From NCBI GenBank assembly GCA_910585815.1, contig CAJUFJ010000003.1, positions 1 through 64,000 on the forward strand: a stretch of DNA of 64,000 nucleotides. The letters run 5' to 3'. The notes under the pieces are model-generated. The model saw only the letters and a list, made by a program, of their open reading frames with translations, had not been told where the DNA came from and did not search any database. Below, in pieces: positions 53,324 to 61,779 of this stretch. Origin of the DNA: an uncultured Oscillospiraceae bacterium (GTDB taxonomy: Bacteria; Bacillota; Clostridia; Oscillospirales; Oscillospiraceae). The position numbers were made by a program, and so were the translations under genes. Each line of letters begins with the position of its first letter. The stretch's first letter is position 1.

Positions 53324-53641
53324 TCACAAAATCTCAATTTCACTTATCTGATGCATCTGATTGTCCACAATAGATACCGAGAATAAGACTTGTTTGATAT
53401 CTGCCAAGCTGTGCGCTAACAAATGATATATTTTGCAGGCATCATTTTCTTCCTGCCCACTGCTGAAATAGCAGTCATAAAAAGCGTCTAAATCGTGGGG
53501 AAAATCCATAGAATCAAACTTAATTGTTTGAACTTGCTCCATTAGCCACTGCTCTATTTCCGTCTGATTTGTTAAAGCCATTTCCAAAATGTCGCAAACA
53601 TCGTCTATCGCATTAGCAGAACGAAAACTAACCTTTACCAT
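53324..53641 (-). CDS. hypothetical protein in an immunity-like group
   Basis: This 105-residue acidic protein starts at 53641 after AGGTGA. It is mixed alpha/beta (VSFRSANAIDDVCDILEMAL; SLADIKQVLFSVSIVDNQMHQISEIEIL) with no recognised family. It is transcribed ahead of the two SUKH-like genes and the DUF5713 gene. GC content of this group is clearly lower than that of the flanking yunB and methionine gamma-lyase family genes, which suggests acquisition. Confidence 0.5.
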   Translation of the reverse strand: MVKVSFRSANAIDDVCDILEMALTNQTEIEQWLMEQVQTIKFDSMDFPHDLDAFYDCYFSSGQEENDACKIYHLLAHSLADIKQVLFSVSIVDNQMHQISEIEIL

Positions 53642-53645
53642 GCAA

Positions 53646-54905
53646 TCACCTGCTAAATGAATCCCCAAGCAGCTCCTGAACCGCCAGCAGAACGCCCAGC
53701 CGCCCGGACTCGAAGGTGAGCCCCCCCTGGAGGTAGACGGTATAGGGCTCCCGCATGGGGGCGTCGGCGGACAGCTCGATGGACGCCCCCTGGATAAAGG
53801 CCCCCGCCGCCATGATGACCTGGCAGTCGTAGCCCGGCATATCCCAGGGCTCCGGGGTGACGTAGGAGTCCACCGGCGCGCCGAACTGGATGCCCTTACA
53901 GAACTTTTTCAGGGCTTCCGGCTCCCGCATGTGGATCATCTGGATGATGTCGTGGCGGACCGCCGAGGAGTGTGGCTGGGTCTCGTAGCCCAGCAGCTCC
54001 ATCACCTTTGCGGCGAAGACGGCGGTTTTCACCGCCTGGGCCACCGTGTGGGAGGCCAGGAACAGCCCCTGGTAGAGCAGCCGGTTCTGGCCCAGAGTGC
54101 AGCCGCACTCCCCACCGATGCCGGGCACGGTGAGCCGCATAGCGGCCCCCTCCACCAGGTCCCGCCGGCCGGCGATATAGCCTCCGGTGGGGGCGAGGCC
54201 GCCGCCGGGATTTTTAATCAGAGAGCCCACCACCAAGTCGGCCCCCACATGGGTGGGCTCGATGGCCTCCACAAACTCGCCGTAGCAGTTATCCACCAGA
54301 ATGGCGGCGCTGGGGTTGGCCTCCTTAATCACACGGCACATCTCCCCGATCTCCTCCACCGACAGGGAGGCGCGGGTGGAATACCCCTTGGAGCGCTGGA
54401 TCAGCACCGCCTTTACGCGGGGGTCGGCGGCGGCTCTGGCCATCTCGTCCAGGTCTGGTTTGTTGTCAAGGAGTTCTACTTGCCTATACTCCACGCCGTA
54501 GTCTTTCAGGGAGCCATGGCCCTTGTCCACCGCCCCCACTACCCCCAACAGAGTGTCGTAGGGCGCGCCCACGGCGGACAACAGCACATCACCACTTTTC
54601 AGGGCTCCAAACAGGGCGCAGGCGATGGCATGGGTGCCGTTAACGAACTGGATGCGCACCAGTGCGGCCTCGGTGCCGAAGATATCGGCGTAGATTTCGT
54701 CCAGCTTGTCCCGGCCCAGGTCATCGTAGCCGTAGCCAGTGGTGCCGGCAAAATAGCCATCTGCCACCCGGTGCTTTTGAAAGGCAGCCAGCACCCGGGC
54801 GGTGTTCTCCTGGGCGATGGCGTCAATGAGGGAAAATTCCTCGGTCAGCTGGCCCTGGGCCTGGTCACCCAGGGCTTTGACGCGGTCATTTATCTGTAAA
54901 AGCAT
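53646..54905 (-). CDS. methionine gamma-lyase family protein (YnbB, aluminium resistance-type PLP enzyme)
   Basis: This 419-residue PLP-fold type I enzyme of the YnbB/aluminium-resistance family shows GTTGYGYDDLGRDKLDEIYADIFG, a VDNCYGEFVE strand with the usual Asp, and the Lys-bearing loop DLVVGSLIKNPGGGLAPTGGYIAGR (each is one segment). Members are annotated as methionine gamma-lyase-like or aluminium resistance proteins, with substrates unproven. It lies 26 bases downstream of murD on the same strand. Confidence 0.85.
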   Translation of the reverse strand: MLLQINDRVKALGDQAQGQLTEEFSLIDAIAQENTARVLAAFQKHRVADGYFAGTTGYGYDDLGRDKLDEIYADIFGTEAALVRIQFVNGTHAIACALFGALKSGDVLLSAVGAPYDTLLGVVGAVDKGHGSLKDYGVEYRQVELLDNKPDLDEMARAAADPRVKAVLIQRSKGYSTRASLSVEEIGEMCRVIKEANPSAAILVDNCYGEFVEAIEPTHVGADLVVGSLIKNPGGGLAPTGGYIAGRRDLVEGAAMRLTVPGIGGECGCTLGQNRLLYQGLFLASHTVAQAVKTAVFAAKVMELLGYETQPHSSAVRHDIIQMIHMREPEALKKFCKGIQFGAPVDSYVTPEPWDMPGYDCQVIMAAGAFIQGASIELSADAPMREPYTVYLQGGLTFESGRLGVLLAVQELLGDSFSR

Positions 54906-54931
54906 TTCACTTGTCAGTCCTTCTGTTTCAA

Positions 54932-56317
54932 TTATAAATCATTCACCAGCCGTTTAAACGCCTTGCCGCGTTCCATGAAGTTCTTAAAGCGGTCGAAGGC
55001 GGCGCAGGCCGGGGACAGCACCACCACATCTCCCTCCCGGGCAATCTCTCGGGCGGCGGATACGGCGGCAGCCAGGTCGTCGGTCTCAACGAGCCGCAGG
55101 CCGCTTTCCATATAGCCCTCGGCCTCCTCTACCGCCTTCTTGATGGCGGGGGCGGTATCGCCGGTGAGAATCAGGGCCTTGACTTGGCGAACAATCTCCA
55201 CCCCAAGCTGAGTAAAGGGGACACCCTTGTCATATCCGCCGGCAATTAGAATCAGCTTCTGGTCGAAGGAGTCCAGGCAGGCCATGGTGCGGGTGGGGCT
55301 GGTGCCGATGGAGTCGTTATAGTAGCGGACCCCGTCCAGTTCCCGCACCAACTCGATGCGGTGCTCCACCCCGGTAAACCGCTGGGCCACTGCCCGGACG
55401 CACTTGTCGGGGACGATGCCGTCCACCGCGGCGATAGCGGCCATGTAGTTCTCGATGTTGTGCACGCCGGGAATCTGAATGTCCGTCAGCGGCAGGACCT
55501 CCCTGCTGCCCATGTGGTTGGTCAGCCAGATAGCGCCGTCCCGAAGGTACACCCCCTCCTCCAGCTTCTGCTTGCGGCTAAACAGCATCGCCTGTCCGAC
55601 AGCGGTCTTGGCCAGGGACCGGGTGATGTCATTGTCGTAGTTGAAGATGGCCCGGTCCTCCGGCTTCTGATGGCAGAAGATATTCAGCTTGGCTCTTGTG
55701 TACTCCTCCATGGTGTGGTGGTAGTCCAGATGGTTGGGGGACAGATTGGTGAACACCGCTACATTGGGACTGCGGTCCATACTCATCAGCTGGAAGGAGG
55801 ACAGCTCCACCGCCGCCACGTCCTCTGCGGTCATACCATCCACATCGGGCAGCAGGGGCCGGCCGATATTGCCCCCCAGATAGACGTTGAGGCCCGCCTC
55901 CTTTAAAAACTCGCTGATAAGGGTGGTGGTGGTGGTCTTACCGTCGCTGCCCGTCACACCGATAATCCTGCAGGGGCACAGCCGGAAAAACAGCTCCATC
56001 TCAGAGGTGAGGATACTCCCCCCCTCCAACGCCTTTTGCAGTTCCGGTGTGTTGGGACTGAGGCCGGGAGTGCGGAAAATGACGTCAGCCCGGTGTATTT
56101 TAGCCAGGTAGTCGGAGCCCAGCCGCAGCTTGGCCCCCAGGCTCTCCAGCTCAGAGGCCTGCTCCTCCACGCGCTCCCGGGGGGACTTATCGCAAACCGT
56201 CACCTTCAGCTCCGCCCGCAGGAGCATACGAATCAGCGGGGTATTGCTCACGCCCATGCCGATTACGGCAATGGACTTGCCCCGCAGGCTCTCCAAATAT
56301 TCAGACATGGTGGACAT
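54932..56317 (-). CDS. murD: UDP-N-acetylmuramoylalanine-D-glutamate ligase
   Basis: From the ATG at 56317 (seven bases after AAGGAGG) the protein has 461 residues with the Mur ligase layout: an N-terminal Rossmann-like domain (IAVIGMGVSNTPLIRML), the ATP loop GVTGSDGKTTTTTLI, NLSPNHLDYH and VEHRIELVRELDGVRYYNDS. It adds D-glutamate to UDP-MurNAc-Ala in peptidoglycan synthesis. It stands away from the mur/fts cluster and is probably co-transcribed with the YnbB-type gene. The longer open frame to 56383 lacks a ribosome site. Confidence 0.94.
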   Translation of the reverse strand: MSTMSEYLESLRGKSIAVIGMGVSNTPLIRMLLRAELKVTVCDKSPRERVEEQASELESLGAKLRLGSDYLAKIHRADVIFRTPGLSPNTPELQKALEGGSILTSEMELFFRLCPCRIIGVTGSDGKTTTTTLISEFLKEAGLNVYLGGNIGRPLLPDVDGMTAEDVAAVELSSFQLMSMDRSPNVAVFTNLSPNHLDYHHTMEEYTRAKLNIFCHQKPEDRAIFNYDNDITRSLAKTAVGQAMLFSRKQKLEEGVYLRDGAIWLTNHMGSREVLPLTDIQIPGVHNIENYMAAIAAVDGIVPDKCVRAVAQRFTGVEHRIELVRELDGVRYYNDSIGTSPTRTMACLDSFDQKLILIAGGYDKGVPFTQLGVEIVRQVKALILTGDTAPAIKKAVEEAEGYMESGLRLVETDDLAAAVSAAREIAREGDVVVLSPACAAFDRFKNFMERGKAFKRLVNDL

Positions 56318-56396
56318 AGAACGTCCTCCTTCCATAATTTTCTTCCGATTAAATATATTACCATATTCCCCCGGATAATTCAATCATAACCACAGA

Positions 56397-56428
56397 GAAA
56401 AGCCCGCGCGGTATCATACCGTGCGGGC
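56397..56428 (-). terminator. intrinsic terminator of the coiled-coil gene
   Basis: GCCCGCGCGGT pairs with ACCGTGCGGGC around a short loop and is followed on the minus strand by TTTTCTCTG. It separates murD from the upstream coiled-coil and xerD genes. Confidence 0.8.
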
Positions 56429-56441
56429 CGTTCTTCCGTCT

Positions 56442-56873
56442 TTATGCCAGTTGCAATTCCCGAATCTCCTGGCTGTGGCGCTTCACCACCAGCTCCAGCA
56501 CCTCGGTTCTGTCCTTGAGAGGGTCGTACTCCTCGTTTGGAACAAAGCGGTCCCAAAGGGCCTGCTGGCCCTCCAGAAGCAAATTCATGGTCCGCTTCTG
56601 CTCTGTGTCCATGTAGATGCGGATGCCGTTTACCTTTTCTTCCAGCTCCTCCGTCCGGCTCTCCAGCTTATCCATTCCCAGCTCCAGCTGTTTGATTCGG
56701 GACTCCAGCTGGTCCATTCTGCTCTCCAGGCGGTCTATATTCAATTCCAGCCGGTCCATTCTGCTGTCCAGGCGCTGGATGCTGCCCTTCAGCTCGCAAA
56801 TATCCTGGCGGACAGGGTCCAGCTTGGCCTCTATGACCTGGCCAATGGCTTGAAGCAGCTCCTGATCTGTCAT
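56442..56873 (-). CDS. coiled-coil protein of unknown function
   Basis: This 143-residue protein is dominated by a coiled coil from about residue 15 to 90, with seven-residue repeats of the RLESRMDQLESRI type. The repeats are visible in the DNA as 21-base units. A helical C-terminal part (FVPNEEYDPLKDRTEVLELVVKRHSQEIREL) follows. There is no membrane segment. Similar proteins occur in many Clostridia without function. It lies 19 bases downstream of xerD, on its transcript, with an AAGGAGAG site. Confidence 0.65.
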   Translation of the reverse strand: MTDQELLQAIGQVIEAKLDPVRQDICELKGSIQRLDSRMDRLELNIDRLESRMDQLESRIKQLELGMDKLESRTEELEEKVNGIRIYMDTEQKRTMNLLLEGQQALWDRFVPNEEYDPLKDRTEVLELVVKRHSQEIRELQLA

Positions 56874-56892
56874 GGTACTCTCTCCTTATCTG

Positions 56893-57774
56893 TCACGCCC
56901 GGGGGTGGGCCTTTTTGTATACATCCTTGATTTTCTGGTTAATCAGCTTGGAGTAAATCTGAGTGGACGAGATATCCGCATGGCCCAGCATCTCCTGAAT
57001 GGACCGCAGGTCGGCCCCGTTCTCCAGCAAGTGGGCGGCGAAGGAATGGCGCAGGGTGTGGGGCGTAATGTCCTTCTGAATGCCCGCCTTCTCCTGATAA
57101 TATTTAATCAGCTTCCAGAAGCCCTGACGGCTCATCCGCTCGCCGCTCATGTTCACAAAAAGGGCCGTCTCATCCACCGAATCCACCAGCTGGGGCCGCA
57201 CGCTGTTTATATACTCCCCCAAGGCCCGGATCGCCGTGGGATACAGGGGGATGACGCGCTCCCGGCCCTTGCTGAAGCATTTCAGCACCCCGCCGGGCAG
57301 GTTCAGGTCGTCCACATCCAGCTCGATGAGCTCGCTGACCCGGATGCCCGTGGCATAGAGCAGCTCCAGCATGGCCCGGTCCCGGTAGCCCTTTAAATCG
57401 GTGCATTCGGGCTGTTCTAAAAACAGCTCCACCTCTTTGCTGGTAAGCACCTGAGGCAGCTTGCGCTCCACCCTGGCGGGGGCCACCCCCTTCGCCGGAT
57501 TCTGGCCCACATATCCCTTGCCAATCAGGCAGGTGTAAAAGGACTTGATGGAGGCCACCGACCGGGTGACAGTGGCAGGGGACTTCCCCCGCTTCACCAG
57601 GGAGTTGGCATAGTCCTCCACGTCGCGGGCCACCACCTGGGTGAGGTCCACCCCCCGGCCATCCATCGCCGTGGCAAACTGGTTGACGTCACGGAGGTAG
57701 GAGCTGACTGTGTTGGCCGAGGCCTGCTTTTCAATTTTTAAAAAGTCCTCATAGGCCAACAGCAGTTCAGACAC
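56893..57774 (-). CDS. xerD: tyrosine recombinase XerD
   Basis: The GTG at 57774 is used because GGGAG stands eight bases upstream and the usual family start (SELLLAYEDFLKIEKQASANT) follows. The 293-residue protein has the core-binding domain and the catalytic residues in ATGIRVSEL, HTLRHSFAAHLLENGADL and LGHADISSTQIYSK. XerD acts with XerC at dif to resolve chromosome dimers. The spoIIM gene is directly upstream, a linkage seen in other Clostridia. A dif-like half-site lies 0.8 kb away. Confidence 0.9.
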   Translation of the reverse strand: MSELLLAYEDFLKIEKQASANTVSSYLRDVNQFATAMDGRGVDLTQVVARDVEDYANSLVKRGKSPATVTRSVASIKSFYTCLIGKGYVGQNPAKGVAPARVERKLPQVLTSKEVELFLEQPECTDLKGYRDRAMLELLYATGIRVSELIELDVDDLNLPGGVLKCFSKGRERVIPLYPTAIRALGEYINSVRPQLVDSVDETALFVNMSGERMSRQGFWKLIKYYQEKAGIQKDITPHTLRHSFAAHLLENGADLRSIQEMLGHADISSTQIYSKLINQKIKDVYKKAHPRA

Positions 57775-57804
57775 GTCCACAACTCCCAACCTTTGTTACA
57801 GATG

Positions 57805-58428
57805 TTACAGAATCACGCGGGACAATCCTCGCAGCAGCACCGGGACCACCCAGTACTCCAGCAGGCCGGCCCCCAGGGTCAGGCCCGTGCACACACCGGC
57901 CCGGCACCAGCAGCCCCCGCTGTTCAGGGGCGTGCCTCCCCGGCCCTCTCCCACAGACCGGCGCAGCAGCTGCTGTGCCGAGAGGAGCCCCGGAACCCCC
58001 GTCAAAAACATGGCGGGCGCCCACAGCAGGGCGGGCAGGCCAGACAGAACGAGGGCCGGAAGCAGTCCCCTTCCCCCGAACACCCGGCAGAAGCAGGCCG
58101 CCGAAAAGGAGAGAAAGAACCCCCGCACACCAAAGAGCACCGGCAGACCCACAACGCCTAGAGCGGTCACGCTGAGGATCAGGGCGGCCAGCAGATACTT
58201 TACCTGCCCCCAGAGCACCGTCCAGAGGCCACGGGGGAGGCTGCCATCCCGGGCCAGCGCCAGATAGCCGGTCAGATAGCTGCCCAGCTCCTCCGCGCCA
58301 GCCCCGCCGGACAGCCCGGCCAGCAGACAGCCGGCGGCCCCTCCGACGAAAAAAGCGACGGCCAGCAGGGCCAGGGCGCCGCTCTGCTCCGACGGCAAGT
58401 CCCACTTTTTGCGGATCCTCATTCCCAT
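57805..58428 (-). CDS. spoIIM: stage II sporulation protein M
   Basis: This 207-residue polytopic membrane protein has the SpoIIM/DUF95 pattern, including LWGQVKYLLAALILSVTALGVVGLPVLFGVRGFFLSFSAA (in segments) and an Ala/Gly/Leu-rich second half. SpoIIM joins SpoIID and SpoIIP in the complex that drives forespore engulfment. ATG at 58428 was preferred to the GTG at 58437 because GAGG lies eight bases before it. xerD follows 30 bases downstream. Confidence 0.82.
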   Translation of the reverse strand: MGMRIRKKWDLPSEQSGALALLAVAFFVGGAAGCLLAGLSGGAGAEELGSYLTGYLALARDGSLPRGLWTVLWGQVKYLLAALILSVTALGVVGLPVLFGVRGFFLSFSAACFCRVFGGRGLLPALVLSGLPALLWAPAMFLTGVPGLLSAQQLLRRSVGEGRGGTPLNSGGCWCRAGVCTGLTLGAGLLEYWVVPVLLRGLSRVIL

Positions 58429-58573
58429 AGATGTCACCTCAGCAACAGCCTATGAGAGGGGTGAAAAAAATAGACGTGGATTTCACCCTTCGGGCACTCC
58501 CTACTATAGCGCGTTCCGCTCCTTTTCGCAAGGGGGTTTTGCGATTTTCTCCATTTTTGCCAATTCTATCAAC

Positions 58574-58601
58574 TTGTTATGTAAATTGCATTATGTAAAC
58601 T
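58574..58601 (+). other. dif-like site with one strong half-site
   Basis: TTATGTAAACT at 58591-58601 is identical to the XerD-side arm of the Bacillus subtilis dif site (from memory of the published site). The other arm (TTGTTATGTAA) matches poorly, about 5 of 11. The sequence also carries a direct repeat of TTATGTAAA at a 14-base interval, so chance or a promoter element are alternatives. The rest of the 58429-58706 gap holds only the terminator below. Confidence 0.3.
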
Positions 58602-58610
58602 ACGCAACCA

Positions 58611-58646
58611 AAGAAGTACCGAGGCCCGGCTTGCAGGCCTCGGTAC
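58611..58646 (-). terminator. terminator-like hairpin after the SCIFF maturase gene
   Basis: GTACCGAGGCC at 58616-58626 pairs with GGCCTCGGTAC at 58636-58646. On the minus strand it is followed by TTCTTTGG, a weak T-tract. Confidence 0.6.
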
Positions 58647-58706
58647 GGCTAAATCTGGTGTTTTTGAAGGTATTCGGCGCTAGATATTGGCGAAACCCCC
58701 GGGGCT

Positions 58707-60131
58707 TTAGCGATTACAAAGATTACATTCCGTATTATTACAATCTGTATTCTGTCGTTCTAACAACCCTGCGGCAATGGCGTTCAGGGCGATAGCGCAC
58801 TCCAGACGCTTGCGCTCCATTGCGCAGGCAACCTCGTTTGACCTTGTTATGTCGCCATTGACAAGCAGATTGGAGGCAGAACACCCCCCGCTGCAATAGA
58901 ATCTGGCCCAGCACTCCCGGCAGGCCGGACGGGTATACACATTCTGTTGGGCAAATTGACCAGAGATCGCCATGTCAAAGGAGGAATCGTGGACGCTGCC
59001 CATGCGGAACTCCTCTTTTCCCACAAACTGATGACAGGGGTAGATATCCCCGTCGGGGGTGATGGCCACATATTCGCAGCCCGCGCCGCAGCCCCTCAGC
59101 CGCTTGATCACGCAGGGCCCCTGGGCCAGGTCCACATTGAAGTGGAAGAAATTCAGGTCCTTCCGGTCCATCAGCGCCCGGGCCAGCTTCTCATACTCCT
59201 CCCCTACCCTGCTCAGGTCCTCCTCCCGTATGGCAAAGGGGTCGTCGGCAGGACCGCTGCACGGCTCCACCGACACATGGCGGAAGCCCAGATCCCCCAT
59301 GTGGAGCACATCTTTGGAAAAATCCAGATTGTCCCGGGTGAAGGTGCCCCGGACATAGTAATCCTTCGTCCCGCGCCCGGCCACCAGCTTTTGAAATTTG
59401 GGGACGATGATCTCATAGCTGCCCTTCCCATTCACCGTGGGGCGCATCCGGTCGTTCACCTCTCCCCTGCCGTCCAGGGACAGAACCACGTTGGACATCT
59501 CCCGGTTGATGTAGTCGATGGTCTCGTCGTCCAGGAGGATGCCGTTGGTTGTGATTGTAAAGCGAAACACCTTGTCATGCTTTTCCTCCAGAGACCGGGC
59601 GTACTCCACCGTCCGCTTCACCGTGTCCATAGCCATCAGGGGCTCGCCGCCGAAGAAGTCCACCTCGATGTTCCGCCGCTTGCCCGACTTGGCCACCACC
59701 CAGTCGATGGCCTTTTTCGCGGTGTCGAAGCTCATGGTCATCCGTTGGCCGGTGCCGAAGTCACCGGTGGAGGCGAAGCAGTACTTGCACCGCAGGTTGC
59801 AGTCGTGGGACACATGGAGGCACAAGGCCTTCACCACCGCCGCCTTGGGCAGGGCCATGGCGGCCTCGGGGTCCAGATAGTCGTCGGTGGTAAAGAGCAG
59901 TCCGGCGTTTTGCAGCACCCGCAGCTCCTGCCAGGCCTCCTCCAGCTCCGCGGGGTCATATTGGGACAGCCGGTCCACCAATTCCCGGGGGACCCTCCCC
60001 TCCCCTATCGGCCCCTCGCCCACGGCTGAGAGTAAATCATAGGTCAGCTTGTCCAAAACGTGGACCGCTCCGCTGTTTACATCCGCCGCCAGGTACTGCC
60101 CCAGGGCGGTAAAAGCATGTACAGTTTTCAT
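58707..60131 (-). CDS. scfB: SCIFF peptide maturase, thioether-forming radical SAM/SPASM protein
   Basis: This 474-residue protein has an N-terminal RRE-like domain (about 1-80), the radical SAM motif C111-NLR-C115-KY-C118 and a C-terminal SPASM region with cysteines in CGAGCEYVAITPDGDIYPCHQF and CRECWARFYCSGGCS. A short cysteine tail (NTECNLCNR) closes it. This is the pattern of the SCIFF/ranthipeptide maturase that forms Cys-to-Thr (or alpha/gamma) thioether links in the six-cysteine precursor. The matching precursor is at 61780-61920. Three unrelated genes lie between, although the two genes are usually adjacent. Confidence 0.95.
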   Translation of the reverse strand: MKTVHAFTALGQYLAADVNSGAVHVLDKLTYDLLSAVGEGPIGEGRVPRELVDRLSQYDPAELEEAWQELRVLQNAGLLFTTDDYLDPEAAMALPKAAVVKALCLHVSHDCNLRCKYCFASTGDFGTGQRMTMSFDTAKKAIDWVVAKSGKRRNIEVDFFGGEPLMAMDTVKRTVEYARSLEEKHDKVFRFTITTNGILLDDETIDYINREMSNVVLSLDGRGEVNDRMRPTVNGKGSYEIIVPKFQKLVAGRGTKDYYVRGTFTRDNLDFSKDVLHMGDLGFRHVSVEPCSGPADDPFAIREEDLSRVGEEYEKLARALMDRKDLNFFHFNVDLAQGPCVIKRLRGCGAGCEYVAITPDGDIYPCHQFVGKEEFRMGSVHDSSFDMAISGQFAQQNVYTRPACRECWARFYCSGGCSASNLLVNGDITRSNEVACAMERKRLECAIALNAIAAGLLERQNTDCNNTECNLCNR

Positions 60132-60155
60132 AGTTTTTTCTCCTGTTCTGATGTA

Positions 60156-60743
60156 TTAAATGTAATAATCCTCAAATTCGATGGTTCCAAATTCGGTCAG
60201 CTCATATCGTTTCCCTGTCAATCGGGCCAGCACTTCTTCGGAAAACTCTGTAAAGGCGTTTGCCGTGACACCGGAATAGTCCATGCCGGAGCACCAGAGA
60301 AACACCTGCCCATAGGTCCCGTTCTTCCCCGGGTCACAGTCCAGAATCAAATACCAGCTCCCCTCATATTCGGTGAAGGGAATCCAGTGTTTCCGCCAGA
60401 TATAGGGCTTGATCTTGTCCTCCGTCACCCACTCCAACGGCTCCGTCTCCTTTTCAAAGAGCTCGTTCATCATCTGCCAGGTCTCGAGGATGCCGGTGAC
60501 GGACAGAAATGGATTGTACCCAAGGAGAGGGATTTCTGTGTTCCGGTCCCGCACCGCCTCCTCGGTATTCCGCTGGCCGTTCATGGTGGACAGATAGTCA
60601 CGAAAGTCCTGAGGCAGCTCCACCCCCACCGCCTTCTCCAGGCGCTGTATCTCCAAAGCATCGGCGGGTGGGTTGACGCTTGCGTAAATGTCCTCGGAAG
60701 CCAGCTTGATCTGTTTCAAAATTTCACGCCACACCTGTTCCAT
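60156..60743 (-). CDS. SMI1/KNR4 (SUKH)-like protein
   Basis: This 195-residue protein has the SUKH-1 pattern: EIQRLEKAVGVELPQDFRDYLSTMNGQ in its first third, then IPLLGYNPFLSV, and a C-terminal WYLILDCDPGKNGTYGQVFLWCSG. SUKH proteins act as immunity proteins against polymorphic toxins or in regulation. The start is taken at the ATG at 60743, after GGGGAGG. An upstream TTG is in frame but overlaps the previous stop. It stands between the SCIFF precursor and maturase genes, in a three-gene insert of unknown function. Confidence 0.8.
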   Translation of the reverse strand: MEQVWREILKQIKLASEDIYASVNPPADALEIQRLEKAVGVELPQDFRDYLSTMNGQRNTEEAVRDRNTEIPLLGYNPFLSVTGILETWQMMNELFEKETEPLEWVTEDKIKPYIWRKHWIPFTEYEGSWYLILDCDPGKNGTYGQVFLWCSGMDYSGVTANAFTEFSEEVLARLTGKRYELTEFGTIEFEDYYI

Positions 60744-60745
60744 TC

Positions 60746-61183
60746 TCAAATAACCTCCCCGTAGTAGGCGAACATCCGCTCATAAAAGGAACGAGTCTGT
60801 TCTTCGTCTCCCCAGGAGAGAGGATCGTCGGCATAGCTCAATGTCCAAAACGGCTCCTGGTTGTAAAGCCTGCCGGGAAGGCTCTCCCATACAGAATGCA
60901 TTTTACTTCCGAACTGTCGGAGGTCTGTGCACCTGTCATAGCAGTCCCTGAGCTTTTCCATCAAGGCCCGCCCAAAGGTCTCCGGGTGCAGGCCGAGATA
61001 ACCATAGTCCGCCCGTGTTCGGATATAGATGACCGCTTCTTGAATGTCGGTCTCGCACTCCAGGTCCAGTAGCGTCCTGTCGTCCGGGTGCTCCAAAAAC
61101 AGGGCGTGCAGCCGCTCCTGGTATTCCTCCTCTGTGACGATCCCCTCATAGAGCAGGATGGCGTACGCCAGCAGTTCTTCCAA
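60746..61183 (-). CDS. hypothetical protein between SCIFF precursor and maturase
   Basis: This 145-residue acidic, helical protein starts at a TTG at 61183 with a GGGGGG-rich site. It shows no recognised domain (LLAYAILLYEGIVTEEEYQERLHALFLEHPDDRTLLDL at the start). The stop TGA overlaps the upstream TTG of the next gene, so the two are translationally linked. It lies in the insert between scfA and scfB, with the SUKH-like gene downstream. Function is unknown. Confidence 0.55.
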   Translation of the reverse strand: MEELLAYAILLYEGIVTEEEYQERLHALFLEHPDDRTLLDLECETDIQEAVIYIRTRADYGYLGLHPETFGRALMEKLRDCYDRCTDLRQFGSKMHSVWESLPGRLYNQEPFWTLSYADDPLSWGDEEQTRSFYERMFAYYGEVI

Positions 61184-61198
61184 AGCGACGCCCCCCTT

Positions 61199-61708
61199 TC
61201 AGTTGTTGCAGATGTGACAGCCAAAGATGGACAGCAGGGTTTGATGCCTGGAACACCTGGGAAACCCGGACATCACCGGGTCAGACGGGTCTGATTCCGC
61301 CAGCCATTCCTCCAGAGCGCCCGGCTGAATTTGCGAGAGGCCGGATATCAACTCCGAAAAGTGGTCCAGGCAGGGAAACAGCATGTCCTCATTGGGACGG
61401 TAGTCCAGCTTTTCCCAGCCCAGCCGCTCCTTTGCCCCCGAGACCACCCGGAGCAGAAACGCCCTGTCTTCCTCAAAGGTGTTGGAATCCCAGGGCATCT
61501 CCCACAGGTCGAAATCTACCGTTCCTGCCCCCATCCTGCTCTGGTCCTTCTCCGCCAGCCATACGATCAGCCGTTTTTCAGAGACGGTCCTCGCCAATGC
61601 CGAGCCGCTGAGGACCAGAACATTCACAAAGACATCGGTCAGTCCGTTGCTCATTTGCAGAAGCTCACGGCCGCAGGACTGGGGATTGATTCCAATTGTG
61701 TTTGCCAT
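61199..61708 (-). CDS. hypothetical protein between SCIFF precursor and maturase
   Basis: This 169-residue protein starts at the ATG at 61708 after GGAGG. It has no recognised domain. It contains AKERLGWEKLDYRPNEDMLFPCLDHFSELIS and a C-terminal CHICNN cysteine pair. It is the first gene after the scfA terminator, so it needs either its own promoter or readthrough. Function is unknown. Confidence 0.55.
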   Translation of the reverse strand: MANTIGINPQSCGRELLQMSNGLTDVFVNVLVLSGSALARTVSEKRLIVWLAEKDQSRMGAGTVDFDLWEMPWDSNTFEEDRAFLLRVVSGAKERLGWEKLDYRPNEDMLFPCLDHFSELISGLSQIQPGALEEWLAESDPSDPVMSGFPRCSRHQTLLSIFGCHICNN

Positions 61709-61735
61709 ATGTCCTCCCAACTAACTGGACACAGC

Positions 61736-61766
61736 AAAAAGGCAGGCGCGAACGCGCCCGCCCTTT
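61736..61766 (-). terminator. intrinsic terminator of the SCIFF precursor gene
   Basis: AAAAGGCAGGCGCG and its complement CGCGCCCGCCCTTTT pair with a short loop, followed on the minus strand by T-rich sequence. It lies 14 bases after the scfA stop. Confidence 0.85.
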
Positions 61767-61779
61767 TCGGCTCTGTGAT

